Program-made: the position numbers and the translations under genes
Shown here: in pieces, positions 9,729-20,181 of the stretch
How the letters are laid out: each line of letters opens with the position of its first letter
Position numbering within the stretch: the stretch's first letter is position 1
The notes under the pieces: generated by a model
Database searches by the model: none
Seen by the model: the letters and a program-made list of their open reading frames with translations, nothing else
Told to the model about the DNA's origin: nothing
Source of the DNA: Parahaliea maris
GTDB taxonomy: Bacteria; Pseudomonadota; Gammaproteobacteria; Pseudomonadales; Halieaceae
Direction of reading: 5' to 3'
Assembly (NCBI RefSeq): GCF_008064665.1
Contig: NZ_VRZA01000002.1
Location: forward strand, 434,001-498,000
DNA: 64,000 bases

Positions 9729-10322
9729 ATGAGTGATAGAATGCGTGAGTCCCTCTCGGCCCTGATGGACGGAGAAGCGGACGAGTTGGAGCTGGAGCGG
9801 GTGCTCAGGCAGATCGGTGAAGATTCCGAGCTGCGTGAAACCTGGGTCCGCTACCACGCGGTGCAGACTGTCCACAGCGGTCAGGCCTTCCCTGATCTCA
9901 CCATCGATATTTCCGCCCGGGTTCGCGACGAGCTCAATAGCGTGCCCGCCGCCAATCAGCGGCGCTGGCAGTCCCTGCTGCGGCCGGTAGCCGGCTTCGC
10001 GGTAGCGGCCTCAGTGGCCACCACCGTGGTGCTCGGCGGCCAGCAACTGGCGGGGCTTGACCCCGCAGCCGCCGGCAGCGAATCCAGTGTTGCCGCCGGT
10101 GTTTCTCCGGTGGGCCTGGTCAACAGCCTCGGTGCCACCTCGGTGCGCGCCAGCTACGGCACCCAGGCGCCTCCGGTCCTGCAGCCCGCGACCCGCACAG
10201 CCTACAGTGAACTGGCGCGCCAGCGCCTGCAGCGCTTTGCCCAGGAGCACGCCGAGCAGGCGGCCCTGAACACGCCCCAGGGCATGCTGCCTTTCGCCCG
10301 CGTCGAACGTATCACCGAGTAA
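9729..10322 (+). CDS. rseA: Anti-sigma-E factor RseA (MucA)
   Basis: RseA/MucA is a single-pass inner-membrane protein whose cytoplasmic domain holds sigma-E inactive until it is cleaved by DegS/AlgW and RseP. The 197-residue protein starts with the RseA-type ESLSALMDGEADELELERVL, has one hydrophobic segment at about residues 87-103, and a periplasmic tail rich in Ala, Ser and Gln. It follows rpoE after 58 bases, the canonical position. The periplasmic end ARVERITE lacks an evident YVF-type PDZ-binding C-terminus, so the cleavage trigger could involve other signals. Confidence 0.93.
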   Translation: MSDRMRESLSALMDGEADELELERVLRQIGEDSELRETWVRYHAVQTVHSGQAFPDLTIDISARVRDELNSVPAANQRRWQSLLRPVAGFAVAASVATTVVLGGQQLAGLDPAAAGSESSVAAGVSPVGLVNSLGATSVRASYGTQAPPVLQPATRTAYSELARQRLQRFAQEHAEQAALNTPQGMLPFARVERITE

Positions 10323-10353
10323 CCCGGTTGTGCAGATTCCGCGCCCAGGATTC

Positions 10354-11304
10354 ATGCTGACCACCCAGGCCCGGCGCCTCTGCCGCTGGTTACTCGCCGC
10401 GGCAACCTCCCTGCCTGCCCTTACCCTCGCTGCAAGCTGCCCCGGTGCCGATCCGGAGGCGTTGCAGTGGCTGGACCGCATGTCCCGCAGCAGCCACCAG
10501 ACGGCCTATCACGGCGTAGTCACCCTGCAGCGGGGTGAAGACATGCAGGTGATGCAGATATCCCATTCGGTCAACGGCGACAACAGTTCCGAGCAGTTGA
10601 CCAAACTCACCGGCCAGGGCGCACAGATCGTGCGCGAGAGTCATCCCCTGGACTGTGTCCACACCGGTCACCGCCTGCTGCAGCTGGGGTCAAACCTGGG
10701 AGCGGGAGAGTGCGGAGTTGCGGAATATTACCGTTTTGAAGTGTCCAAGGGCGAACGCATCGCCGGGCGGCAGGCCGTACGCATTCTGGTGGAACCGCTC
10801 GATATGTACCGCTACGGCTACCTGATGGAGCTCGACAGCGAGACCGGGTTGTTGCTCAAATCCAGTACCCTGGGGCGCGGCGACCTGGTGCTCGAGCGCT
10901 TCCAGTTTGCCGACCTGTCCTACGGCAGCCCGATGCCCTCCAGCGCCGATGTGGAGGTGGTCCACGAGGCCAGTCACCCGCTGCCCGACAGCGCCATGAG
11001 CACGGCCGATGTCAGCGGTGCCTGGGCCGTTGGCTGGCTCCCCCGGGGCTTTGTCGTCACCGATTCCCGGTCCGAGTCCAACGGCCGCCGCACCTATACC
11101 GACGGCCTGGCGGCTTTCTCGGTCTTCCTTGAGCCCCTGTCCCGGGAGATCCGCTCGGGAGAGGGCATCGCCCGGGAGGGCAGTACCCTGTCCTATACCC
11201 GCGGCCTGAGCCTCGACGGCCAGCCGGTGCTGGTGACGGTGATCGGCGAAGTGCCGGTCAACACCGCACGCATGGTCGCCGATTCCGTGCGCTGGACGCA
11301 GTAA
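10354..11304 (+). CDS. rseB: Sigma-E regulatory protein RseB (MucB)
   Basis: RseB/MucB is a periplasmic protein that binds the RseA periplasmic domain and protects it from proteolysis, sensing mislocalised lipids or lipoproteins. A signal peptide is visible (RRLCRWLLAAATSLPALTLA), followed by the family start QWLDRMSRSSHQTAYHGVVTL. The lipid-binding N-terminal domain and smaller C-terminal domain (from about residue 215) fit the MucB/RseB length of about 316. ATG at 10354 with AGGA upstream is used; GTG at 10330 would add 8 residues and cannot be excluded. Confidence 0.93.
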   Translation: MLTTQARRLCRWLLAAATSLPALTLAASCPGADPEALQWLDRMSRSSHQTAYHGVVTLQRGEDMQVMQISHSVNGDNSSEQLTKLTGQGAQIVRESHPLDCVHTGHRLLQLGSNLGAGECGVAEYYRFEVSKGERIAGRQAVRILVEPLDMYRYGYLMELDSETGLLLKSSTLGRGDLVLERFQFADLSYGSPMPSSADVEVVHEASHPLPDSAMSTADVSGAWAVGWLPRGFVVTDSRSESNGRRTYTDGLAAFSVFLEPLSREIRSGEGIAREGSTLSYTRGLSLDGQPVLVTVIGEVPVNTARMVADSVRWTQ

Positions 11305-11305
11305 C

Positions 11306-11791
11306 ATGCTGCTGGAAAGCGGCGAGGTCGTGGCGGTTGAGGCCGATGCGGTATGGGTCGAAACCCTGCGCAAGAGCACCTGCGGCACCTGCAGTGCCCA
11401 GAAAGGTTGCGGTCACGGCCTGCTCAACCGCCTCGGTAGTGGCCGCCGGCACTACATCCGGGTGCTGGCCGGTGAACTGGACCCGGGGCAGTGCCGGGTG
11501 GGCGATACCGTCGATTTCGCGCTGCCGGAGTCGGTGCTGCTGCGCGGCTCACTGATTGTCTACCTGTTACCGTTACTGGCCATGCTGGCCGGTGCCCTTA
11601 TCGCCTCCGCACTGTGGCCCGGGTCTCCCGACCTGGCCGGCCCGGGCGGTGCAGCGGCCGGTTTTGCACTGGGGTTCATGGCCGTGCGCCTGCATGCCCG
11701 CCAGCACGCAGACGACCCGGATATGCAGCCCACGCTGGTGGCCAGGCACAACGCTCCCGCGGCTCACGTCGCGGCGATTGAAGTCACCTGA
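11306..11791 (+). CDS. rseC: RseC/MucC family membrane protein
   Basis: RseC is an inner-membrane protein of the sigma-E operon, also linked to the reducing system that resets SoxR (with Rsx/Rnf). The 161-residue product has an N-terminal cysteine cluster, Cys26, Cys29 and Cys35 in CGTCSAQKGCGHG, then two hydrophobic segments at about residues 75-101 and 108-125. It begins one base after the rseB stop. Its role is the least understood of the operon. Confidence 0.9.
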   Translation: MLLESGEVVAVEADAVWVETLRKSTCGTCSAQKGCGHGLLNRLGSGRRHYIRVLAGELDPGQCRVGDTVDFALPESVLLRGSLIVYLLPLLAMLAGALIASALWPGSPDLAGPGGAAAGFALGFMAVRLHARQHADDPDMQPTLVARHNAPAAHVAAIEVT

Positions 11792-11860
11792 ATCGTCCCC
11801 ACCTCTGTTGCACGCTTGTTGCCAACCGTTCCGATCACCTACGCAAGGAAGTCTGGAAGC

Positions 11861-13273
11861 ATGAAAGTACTGACCTGCCGACTGTCAGCCGCCCTGATGC
11901 TGACCCTGTTCACTCTGCTGGCAACCCTGCCCGCACGCGCCGCGGAACTCCCGGATTTCCGCGAGATTGTGGCCAAGAACTCACCGGCTGTGGTGAAGAT
12001 CATCGTCGAACACAGTGCCGGCGGGGGGCAGCAGCTGCAGGGCCAGGAGGAAATTCCCGAGTACCTGCGCCGCTTTTTCGAGTTTCGCGGTAATCCCCCC
12101 GGAGGCCAGCGTCCCTCCATGGCGATGGGCTCGGGTTTCATCATTTCCGATGACGGCTACATCGTGACCAATAACCATGTGGTGGAAGGGGCCAGTAGCG
12201 TACTGGTGCGCCTGAACGACCGCCGCGAGTACGACGCCGAGGTGGTGGGTACCGACCCCCGCTCCGATCTCGCCCTGTTGCGGATCGAAGACGACGACCT
12301 GCCCATGCTGCCGCTGGCCGCTGATGGCGATCTCGATGTGGGCGAGTGGGTGCTGGCCATCGGCTCTCCCTTTGGCCTGGACTACTCGGTGACGGCCGGC
12401 ATCGTCAGCGCCAAGGGCCGCAGCCTGCCCACCGAGCAGGGCGAGAACTACGTGCCCTTCATCCAGACCGACGTGGCGATCAACCCGGGCAACTCCGGTG
12501 GTCCCCTGTTCAACCTGGATGGCGAGGTGGTGGGGGTCAATTCCCAGATATTTACCCGCAGTGGCGGCTCCATTGGCCTGTCCTTCGCGATCCCGGTCAG
12601 CGTTGTCCACAACGTGGTGGAGCAGCTCAAGGAAAATGGCCGGGTGACCCGCGGCTGGCTGGGCGTGACCATCCAGGACGTGGACCGGACCCTGGCGGAA
12701 TCCTTCGGCCTCGAGCGCCCGATGGGTGCCCTGGTCTCCCAGGTGGCCGAGGACGGCCCCGCCGACAAGGGCGGCCTGCAGTCCGGCGATGTCATCCTGC
12801 GGTTTAACGGCAAGCCCATCGAGTCCTCTTCCGATCTGCCCCATGTGGTTGGCCTGATCGCACCCGGTACCACTGTACCGGTGGAAATTGTTCGCGAGCA
12901 GAAGCGTCGCAGCCTGAAGGTGAAAGTCGGCGGGCTGGACGCGGACGACAGCTATGCCCTGACCCCGGGGCGCGGTGGCGAGGCCGAGGGTGACCGCCTC
13001 GGTGTGCTGGTGGAGGACGCCAGCCCGGAAGCCCTCGAGCGCTGGGGTCTCAGTGGCGGTGTGGTGGTGCGCAAGGTTGCCGCCGACTCTCCCGCCGCCG
13101 AGGCCGGTGTGGTGCCCGGGGATGTGATCACCCTGGTAGGCTCGACGCCAGTGACCAATATCGACGCTTTCGAACGGGCCGTGAGCAAGCTGAAACCCGG
13201 AACATCGGTGCCCCTGCGCCTGCTGCGCCGCGGCGCCCCGATCTTTATCGGCCTCAAGCTCAAGGACGACTGA
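11861..13273 (+). CDS. mucD: Periplasmic serine endoprotease MucD (DegP/HtrA family)
   Basis: MucD is an HtrA protease that degrades misfolded envelope proteins and limits sigma-E activation. The 470-residue precursor has a signal peptide ending near ALPARA-type TLPARA (residue 27), a trypsin-like domain with catalytic His106 (NNHVVE), Asp136 (RSDLALL) and Ser212 (GNSGGP), and two PDZ domains in the C-terminal half. ATG at 11861 is preferred because AAGGAAG lies upstream and a clean signal peptide starts there. As the fifth gene of the rpoE cluster it matches Pseudomonas mucD rather than E. coli, where degP is elsewhere. Confidence 0.95.
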   Translation: MKVLTCRLSAALMLTLFTLLATLPARAAELPDFREIVAKNSPAVVKIIVEHSAGGGQQLQGQEEIPEYLRRFFEFRGNPPGGQRPSMAMGSGFIISDDGYIVTNNHVVEGASSVLVRLNDRREYDAEVVGTDPRSDLALLRIEDDDLPMLPLAADGDLDVGEWVLAIGSPFGLDYSVTAGIVSAKGRSLPTEQGENYVPFIQTDVAINPGNSGGPLFNLDGEVVGVNSQIFTRSGGSIGLSFAIPVSVVHNVVEQLKENGRVTRGWLGVTIQDVDRTLAESFGLERPMGALVSQVAEDGPADKGGLQSGDVILRFNGKPIESSSDLPHVVGLIAPGTTVPVEIVREQKRRSLKVKVGGLDADDSYALTPGRGGEAEGDRLGVLVEDASPEALERWGLSGGVVVRKVAADSPAAEAGVVPGDVITLVGSTPVTNIDAFERAVSKLKPGTSVPLRLLRRGAPIFIGLKLKDD

Positions 13274-13400
13274 GCGGGCGGTTCATGGGTAGAGGATGCG
13301 GCCGGTGCCCGATAGCGGAGCCGGTTGCGTTAGGGTACAATCTCGCGTCTTTTTCGCCGCCCGGCCCACCGCCGGGCGCTGCCCAACCGAGCTTTGCCGA

Positions 13401-15200
<1,800 letters not shown>

Positions 15201-15219
15201 ACGAGCCCCGGGATACGGC

Positions 15220-16059
15220 ATGTCGATAGATTTTCCCCTGATACTCGTCATTCTTGTTTTTGGTAGTGGACTGATCTGGTTGGCCGATTCGCTGTTCCTC
15301 GCGCCGAACCGGCGCCGGGTGCTGGCGACGCTGGAGCAGCAGTATCCCGCACGCGAGGAAGAGGGCAGTCCCCAGGCCGCCCAGTTCGCCGCCCAGGCCA
15401 AGGCCAGGGCCAGCGAGCCGATGGTGGTGGAATACGCGCGGTCATTTTTCCCGGTGCTGTTCGTGGTCTTTGTGCTGCGCTCCTTTCTGGTGGAGCCCTT
15501 CCAGATCCCGTCATCCTCCATGGTGCCGACCCTGCAGGTGGGGGATTACATCCTGGTCAACAAGTTCACCTACGGTATTCGCCTGCCCGTGGCGCGGACC
15601 AAGGTGCTGGACCTGAATGAACCCCAGCGCGGCGATGTGATGGTGTTTTTCCCGCCCCATATGAACGATACCTACTACATCAAGCGGGTGATCGGTCTGC
15701 CGGGGGACACGGTGACCTACCGCAACAAGCGCTTGTCGGTGAACGGCGAGCCCCTGTCCTGGGATCCGCTGGCGGAACTGCCCGATGGCAGCGGTCGCCA
15801 CGCCGTTGCCCTGGAACAGCTGGGCGATGCCAACCACCTGGTGCAGGTCGACCCGATGCGGCCCTCGCGGGATTTTTCCGTGCTGGTGAAGCCGGGCCAC
15901 TATTTCATGATGGGTGACAACCGCGACAACTCCAGCGACAGCCGGGTCTGGGGCCAGGTACCCGAGAAAGATATCGTGGGCAAAGCCTTCGGCATCTGGA
16001 TGCACTGGGACTCCTTGTTCAGTATTCCCAGTTTCAGTCGTGTAGGCGCGATAGAATAG
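15220..16059 (+). CDS. lepB: Signal peptidase I
   Basis: LepB cleaves signal peptides from secreted proteins at the outer face of the inner membrane. The 279-residue protein has two N-terminal hydrophobic segments (about 4-25 and 72-92), the nucleophile serine in SSSMVPTL, the general-base lysine in YYIKRVIGLPGD and the box E motif GDNRDNSSDSR. Typical size for gammaproteobacteria. It lies 19 bases after lepA. Confidence 0.97.
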   Translation: MSIDFPLILVILVFGSGLIWLADSLFLAPNRRRVLATLEQQYPAREEEGSPQAAQFAAQAKARASEPMVVEYARSFFPVLFVVFVLRSFLVEPFQIPSSSMVPTLQVGDYILVNKFTYGIRLPVARTKVLDLNEPQRGDVMVFFPPHMNDTYYIKRVIGLPGDTVTYRNKRLSVNGEPLSWDPLAELPDGSGRHAVALEQLGDANHLVQVDPMRPSRDFSVLVKPGHYFMMGDNRDNSSDSRVWGQVPEKDIVGKAFGIWMHWDSLFSIPSFSRVGAIE

Positions 16060-16104
16060 CTGCTATAAGATAGGCACATCGGCCAATCACAGGGGAAGAT
16101 AAGA

Positions 16105-16503
16105 ATGAATCTGCGCCAGCGTCAGTCAGGGATGTCACTGCTGGGGATGCTCTGCATCGCCATCATGCTCGGCTTTTTTGTCATGTGTATTCTCAAGCTG
16201 GGCCCCAGCTATTTCGAATACCTGTCCGTGAAGGAGATCATGGGCAAGGTCTCCAAGGAATTTGAACCGGAGAAGGACAACATCGCAGACATTCGCCGGC
16301 ACATCGCCAACCTGCTTAACACCAACCAGATCTACGCCCTGAAGCCCCAGGATGTCGAGGTATTCCGCAAGGACGGTAAAACCTATATCGACTCCAGTTA
16401 CGAGGCGCGTATTCCGATCATGTGGCGGATCGACGCCGTGCTCAAGTTTGACGATCTCAAGTACGAGGCCGGCCATCCCGAGCCGCTGCTCTCGAACCCA
16501 TGA
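16105..16503 (+). CDS. DUF4845 single-pass membrane protein
   Basis: A 132-residue protein with a short basic N-terminus (MNLRQRQSGMS), one transmembrane segment at about residues 9-31 and a periplasmic domain; this is the DUF4845 family that sits between lepB and rnc in Pseudomonas and relatives (PA0769 position). No biochemical function is known to me. The pseudopilin-like start QSGMSLLGMLCIAIML recalls a type IV pilin-like N-terminus, but there is no prepilin peptidase site with Glu+5, so pilin function is unlikely. Confidence 0.85.
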   Translation: MNLRQRQSGMSLLGMLCIAIMLGFFVMCILKLGPSYFEYLSVKEIMGKVSKEFEPEKDNIADIRRHIANLLNTNQIYALKPQDVEVFRKDGKTYIDSSYEARIPIMWRIDAVLKFDDLKYEAGHPEPLLSNP

Positions 16504-16509
16504 GGTACC

Positions 16510-17187
16510 GTGGATAAACTCGCTCGTCTGGAAAAACGTCTCGGTTACCAGTTCCGGGACAGGGAACTGCTGCAACTGGCCCTGACGCACCGCAGCGCCG
16601 GCAACAGGAATAACGAGCGCCTGGAGTTCCTCGGGGACTCCATCGTCAACCATGTCATCGCCGAAGCCCTGTATCACCGTTTTCCCGAAGTGAGGGAAGG
16701 CGAGATGAGCCGCATGCGCGCTTCCCTGGTCAAGGGGGATACCCTGGCCCGGGTGGCGAAGGAACTGGAGTTTGGCGAGTGCCTCAAACTCGGTGCCGGC
16801 GAGCGCAAGAGTGGCGGCCACCGCCGCGGGTCCATCCTGGCTGACGCCTTCGAGGCAGTCGCCGGCGCCATCCTTCTGGATAGCGACGTGGACACCTGCC
16901 GCCGTTTCCTTCTCGAGCACTTTGAATCCCGCCTGGCGGACCTGGACCAGGGTGACGCCGGCAAGGATGCGAAGACCCGCCTGCAGGAATTCCTGCAGGG
17001 GCGCGGGAATCCACTGCCGGTCTACGAGTTGCTGAATGTCGAGGGCGAGGACCACCAGCAACATTTTGAAGTGAGCTGCCGCCTGCAGCGCCCGAGGCTG
17101 TCCGTGCAGGGTGAGGGCAGCAGCCGCCGCAAGGCCGAGCAGGCCGCCGCGGCCACCGCACTCGAGAGGTTGAATGCCCGTGCCTGA
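16510..17187 (+). CDS. rnc: Ribonuclease III
   Basis: RNase III cuts double-stranded RNA, including rRNA precursors. The 225-residue protein has the signature [10 protein letters not shown] at residues 35-44 and an N-terminal nuclease domain followed by a C-terminal double-stranded-RNA-binding domain (from about 153; [10 protein letters not shown] ... [14 protein letters not shown]). GTG at 16510 is the start. Its last 14 bases overlap era, the usual rnc-era coupling. Confidence 0.97.
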   Translation: MDKLARLEKRLGYQFRDRELLQLALTHRSAGNRNNERLEFLGDSIVNHVIAEALYHRFPEVREGEMSRMRASLVKGDTLARVAKELEFGECLKLGAGERKSGGHRRGSILADAFEAVAGAILLDSDVDTCRRFLLEHFESRLADLDQGDAGKDAKTRLQEFLQGRGNPLPVYELLNVEGEDHQQHFEVSCRLQRPRLSVQGEGSSRRKAEQAAAATALERLNARA

Positions 17188-18079
17188 AATTACCGGACGT
17201 TGCGGCTATGTAGCCATCGTCGGCCGCCCCAACGTCGGCAAGTCCACTCTGCTCAACTACCTGCTGGGACAGAAGATAAGCATCACCTCGCGCAAGCCCC
17301 AGACCACCCGGCACCAGGTGCTGGGGATCAAGACCGAGGGCGGCAACCAGATCATTTTTGTCGACACGCCGGGGCTGCACCAGTCCGAGCCGAAAGCCAT
17401 CAACCGCTTCATGAACCGCGCCGCCAGTTCCGCCATCCAGGACGTGGATGTAGTGGTGTTCGTGGTCGACCGCACCGCCTGGACCGACGAGGACGAAATG
17501 GTTCTGCAGCAGGTGCAACGTGCCGGTCGGCCCACCATCCTGGCGGTGAACAAAGTCGATTTGCTGCAGGACAAGTCAGTGCTGCTGCCGCGCTTGCAGG
17601 AGCTGTCGGACAAGGGCGCGTTCGCCGCCGTCATCCCCCTGTCGGCCCTGCGCCAGACCAATCTCGACGCGCTGGAAACCGAGGTGCTGAAGCTGTTGCC
17701 GGAGTCCGTGCATTTCTTTCCGGAAGAGCAGATCACCGACCGTAGCCAGCGCTTCCTGGCAGCGGAGATGGTGCGCGAGAAAATCATGCGCCAGCTGGGC
17801 GACGAACTGCCTTATTCGGTTACCGTCGAAATCGAGGAGTTTGCCCAGGAGGGCGAGACCCTGCATATCTCTGCCCTGATTCTCGTGGAGCGCAAGGGGC
17901 AGAAGAAAATCCTGATCGGGGAGGGCGGTTCCCGCCTGCGCAGTATTGGCACCGAGGCTCGTCGTGACATGGAGCAGCTGTTCGACAGCAAGGTCATGCT
18001 GCGGCTCTGGGTCAAGGTGAAATCCGGCTGGTCGGACGACGAGCGGGCCCTGCGCAGCCTGGGCTACGACGACCGCTGA
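17174..18079 (+). CDS. era: GTPase Era
   Basis: Era is a GTPase that binds the 3' end of 16S rRNA and assists 30S subunit assembly. The 301-residue protein has the P loop GRPNVGKS near residues 17-24, DTPGLH, NKVDLL, and the C-terminal KH RNA-binding domain with the [11 protein letters not shown] segment and the final [20 protein letters not shown]. It overlaps rnc and is followed 10 bases later by recO. Confidence 0.97.
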   Translation: MPVPEITGRCGYVAIVGRPNVGKSTLLNYLLGQKISITSRKPQTTRHQVLGIKTEGGNQIIFVDTPGLHQSEPKAINRFMNRAASSAIQDVDVVVFVVDRTAWTDEDEMVLQQVQRAGRPTILAVNKVDLLQDKSVLLPRLQELSDKGAFAAVIPLSALRQTNLDALETEVLKLLPESVHFFPEEQITDRSQRFLAAEMVREKIMRQLGDELPYSVTVEIEEFAQEGETLHISALILVERKGQKKILIGEGGSRLRSIGTEARRDMEQLFDSKVMLRLWVKVKSGWSDDERALRSLGYDDR

Positions 18080-18089
18080 TTACCCGCCC

Positions 18090-18836
18090 GTGCGCGTCAA
18101 CCTGCAGCCGGCCTACCTCCTGCATGCGCGACCCTACCGCGACAGCAGTCAGCTTCTGGAAATGTTCACCGCCGAGCATGGCCGTATCAGCCTGGTCGGT
18201 CGCGGCGTGCACCGGCGGGCCCGTGGTGGCAGCCTGCGTGCGACCCTGCAGCCCTTTCGGCCCCTGCTGATCTCATTCACCGGGCGCAGCGAATTGCAGA
18301 CCCTGACCGCCGCGGAGAGCGCGGCGCCGGGAGTCAGGCTGGGCGGCGAGCGCCTGTTCAGTGGTCTTTACCTGAATGAACTGCTGCTGCGCCTGCTGCA
18401 TCGGCACGATCCCCATCCCACCCTGTTCGCGGGCTACGGCGAGACCCTCCAGCAGCTCGCCGCAGCTGCCCAGTCCGAGGGGGTACTGCGCCAGTTCGAA
18501 CTGCAATTGCTGGAGGAACTCGGTTATGGCTTCGACCCTACCGCCGACGCCCACAGCGGTGAATCGGTGCGAGACGGGGGCTGGTATCGCTACAGTGAGG
18601 GCCTTGGGCTGGTCCAGTGCCAGCCCGGGTCCAGCGCCCCGGGGTCGCTGTTTCCCGGCGCCGACCTGCTGGCGATCAGCCGGGGAGAGCTGGGCGGTCC
18701 GGTCTCGCTGACCGCCAAGCGCCTGTTGCGGGCAGTGATTGCGGAGCACCTGGGCGGGCGTCCCCTGCATACCCGGGAACTGTTCCGCCAGTATCGACAG
18801 GGGAGTGACAATCAGGGTGATGAGGTGAATTCGTGA
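18090..18836 (+). CDS. recO: DNA repair protein RecO
   Basis: RecO helps load RecA onto SSB-covered single-stranded DNA in the RecFOR pathway. The 248-residue protein has the N-terminal OB-fold part (AYLLHARPYRDSSQLLEMFT ... GRISLVGRGVHRR) and the helical C-terminal domain with FELQLLEELGYG. GTG at 18090 is used as the start. The stop overlaps the acpS GTG by four bases. In Pseudomonas and E. coli pdxJ lies between recO and acpS; here it is missing. Confidence 0.93.
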   Translation: MRVNLQPAYLLHARPYRDSSQLLEMFTAEHGRISLVGRGVHRRARGGSLRATLQPFRPLLISFTGRSELQTLTAAESAAPGVRLGGERLFSGLYLNELLLRLLHRHDPHPTLFAGYGETLQQLAAAAQSEGVLRQFELQLLEELGYGFDPTADAHSGESVRDGGWYRYSEGLGLVQCQPGSSAPGSLFPGADLLAISRGELGGPVSLTAKRLLRAVIAEHLGGRPLHTRELFRQYRQGSDNQGDEVNS

Positions 18837-19204
18837 TTGCAGTCGGAACCGATATTCTGGAAATTCAGCGCATCGAGGGCACGGTATCGCGGCTGGGCGA
18901 GCGTTTCGCCGCCCGCATCCTGCGCCCCGCTGAACTCGCGGATTATCGCGCCAGCAAGCAGGGGCTGCGCCTGCTGGCCAAGCGTTTCGCCGCCAAGGAG
19001 GCCATCGCCAAGGCCCTGGGAACCGGCATCGGTCGCGGGGTCAGCTGGCAGGATATGGAGGTACTGCACGACGACAACGGCGCGCCGCTGGTGCACCTGG
19101 AAGGCGGCGCCGCGGCCGCGCTGGCGGCGCGCGGTGCCAGCCGGGTGCTGTTGAGCCTGGCGGACGAGCGCCACTACGTGGTCGCCTTTGCCGCCCTGGT
19201 CTGA
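18833..19204 (+). CDS. acpS: Holo-[acyl-carrier-protein] synthase
   Basis: AcpS transfers 4'-phosphopantetheine from CoA to acyl carrier protein. The 123-residue protein has both metal-binding motifs, GTDILEIQRI (Asp7) and KRFAAKEA (Glu56), and ends with HYVVAFAALV as in the family. GTG at 18833 overlaps the recO TGA, so translation is likely coupled. Confidence 0.95.
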   Translation: MIAVGTDILEIQRIEGTVSRLGERFAARILRPAELADYRASKQGLRLLAKRFAAKEAIAKALGTGIGRGVSWQDMEVLHDDNGAPLVHLEGGAAAALAARGASRVLLSLADERHYVVAFAALV

Positions 19205-19249
19205 GCGCGGGCATCGCCAAAGGGGACTGCCAGCCGCCGTCAAAGCCGA

Positions 19250-19255
19250 TATACT
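19250..19255 (+). promoter_or_regulatory. Probable -10 box of cysM
   Basis: TATACT lies 28 bases before the cysM ATG in the 78-base gap after acpS. The matching -35 region (CTGCCA at 19227) is weak. Confidence 0.4.
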
Positions 19256-19282
19256 CTGCGCTGATCGTGGCGGTAGTGAGTT

Positions 19283-20179
19283 ATGTCCCAATATCCAACC
19301 ATTGAATCCTGCATCGGCAATACCCCGTTGGTGCGATTGCAGCGCCTGCCGGGCGACACCAGTAATACCCTACTCGCGAAACTGGAAGGCACCAATCCCG
19401 CCGGCTCGGTAAAGGACCGCCCGGCCCTCAGCATGATTGCCGAGGCCGAGGCCCGCGGTGACATCCGCCCCGGTGACAGCCTGATTGAGGCCACCAGCGG
19501 CAATACCGGTATCGCCCTGGCCATGGCCGCCGCCATTCGCGGCTACCGCCTGACCCTGATCATGCCTTCGCATATGAGCGATGAGCGCAAACAGGCCATG
19601 TCGGCCTACGGTGCGACCCTGGTAGAGGTAACCCAGGAAGAGGGCATGGAAGGCGCCCGTGACCTGGCCCTTGAGATGCAGGCCCGGGGAGAGGGCAGGG
19701 TGCTGGACCAGTTTGGCAATCCCGACAATCCCCTGGCTCACTACAAGGGTACCGGTCCCGAGATCTGGCAGCAGACCGGCGGTAGCATTACCCACTTTGT
19801 CAGCTCCATGGGCACCACCGGCACCATCATGGGCTGTTCTGCCTACCTCAAGGAGATGAATCCCGACATCCAGATCATCGGCCTGCAACCCCAGGACGGT
19901 TCGAGCATTCCGGGTATCCGCCGCTGGCCGGAGGCCTACCTGCCGAAAATCTACGACGCCGCCCGGGTCGACCGGGTACTGGATATTTCCCAGCAGGAGT
20001 CGGAGGAGACCATGCGCGCGCTGGCCGCCCGCGAGGGCATTTTCTGCGGCGTTTCATCCGGCGGCGCCATCGCCGGTGCGCTGCGCCTGTCGCAGGAGGT
20101 GGAAAATGCGGTGATCGTGGCGATCATCTGTGACCGGGGCGACCGCTACCTGTCCACCGGCGTGTTCTCCGGCGACTGA
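19283..20179 (+). CDS. cysM: Cysteine synthase B
   Basis: CysM is a PLP enzyme that makes cysteine (or S-sulfocysteine with thiosulfate) from O-acetylserine. The 298-residue protein starts TIESCIGNTPLVRLQRLPGD and has the PLP lysine Lys44 in NPAGSVKDRPA, the substrate loop EATSGNTGIALA, and the phosphate-binding GTTGT segment. The short CysM-type length and the PEAYLPKIYDAARVDRV segment separate it from CysK. It is directly followed by relA with a two-base gap; the rlmD gene found between them in Pseudomonas is absent. Confidence 0.95.
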   Translation: MSQYPTIESCIGNTPLVRLQRLPGDTSNTLLAKLEGTNPAGSVKDRPALSMIAEAEARGDIRPGDSLIEATSGNTGIALAMAAAIRGYRLTLIMPSHMSDERKQAMSAYGATLVEVTQEEGMEGARDLALEMQARGEGRVLDQFGNPDNPLAHYKGTGPEIWQQTGGSITHFVSSMGTTGTIMGCSAYLKEMNPDIQIIGLQPQDGSSIPGIRRWPEAYLPKIYDAARVDRVLDISQQESEETMRALAAREGIFCGVSSGGAIAGALRLSQEVENAVIVAIICDRGDRYLSTGVFSGD

Positions 20180-20181
20180 GC

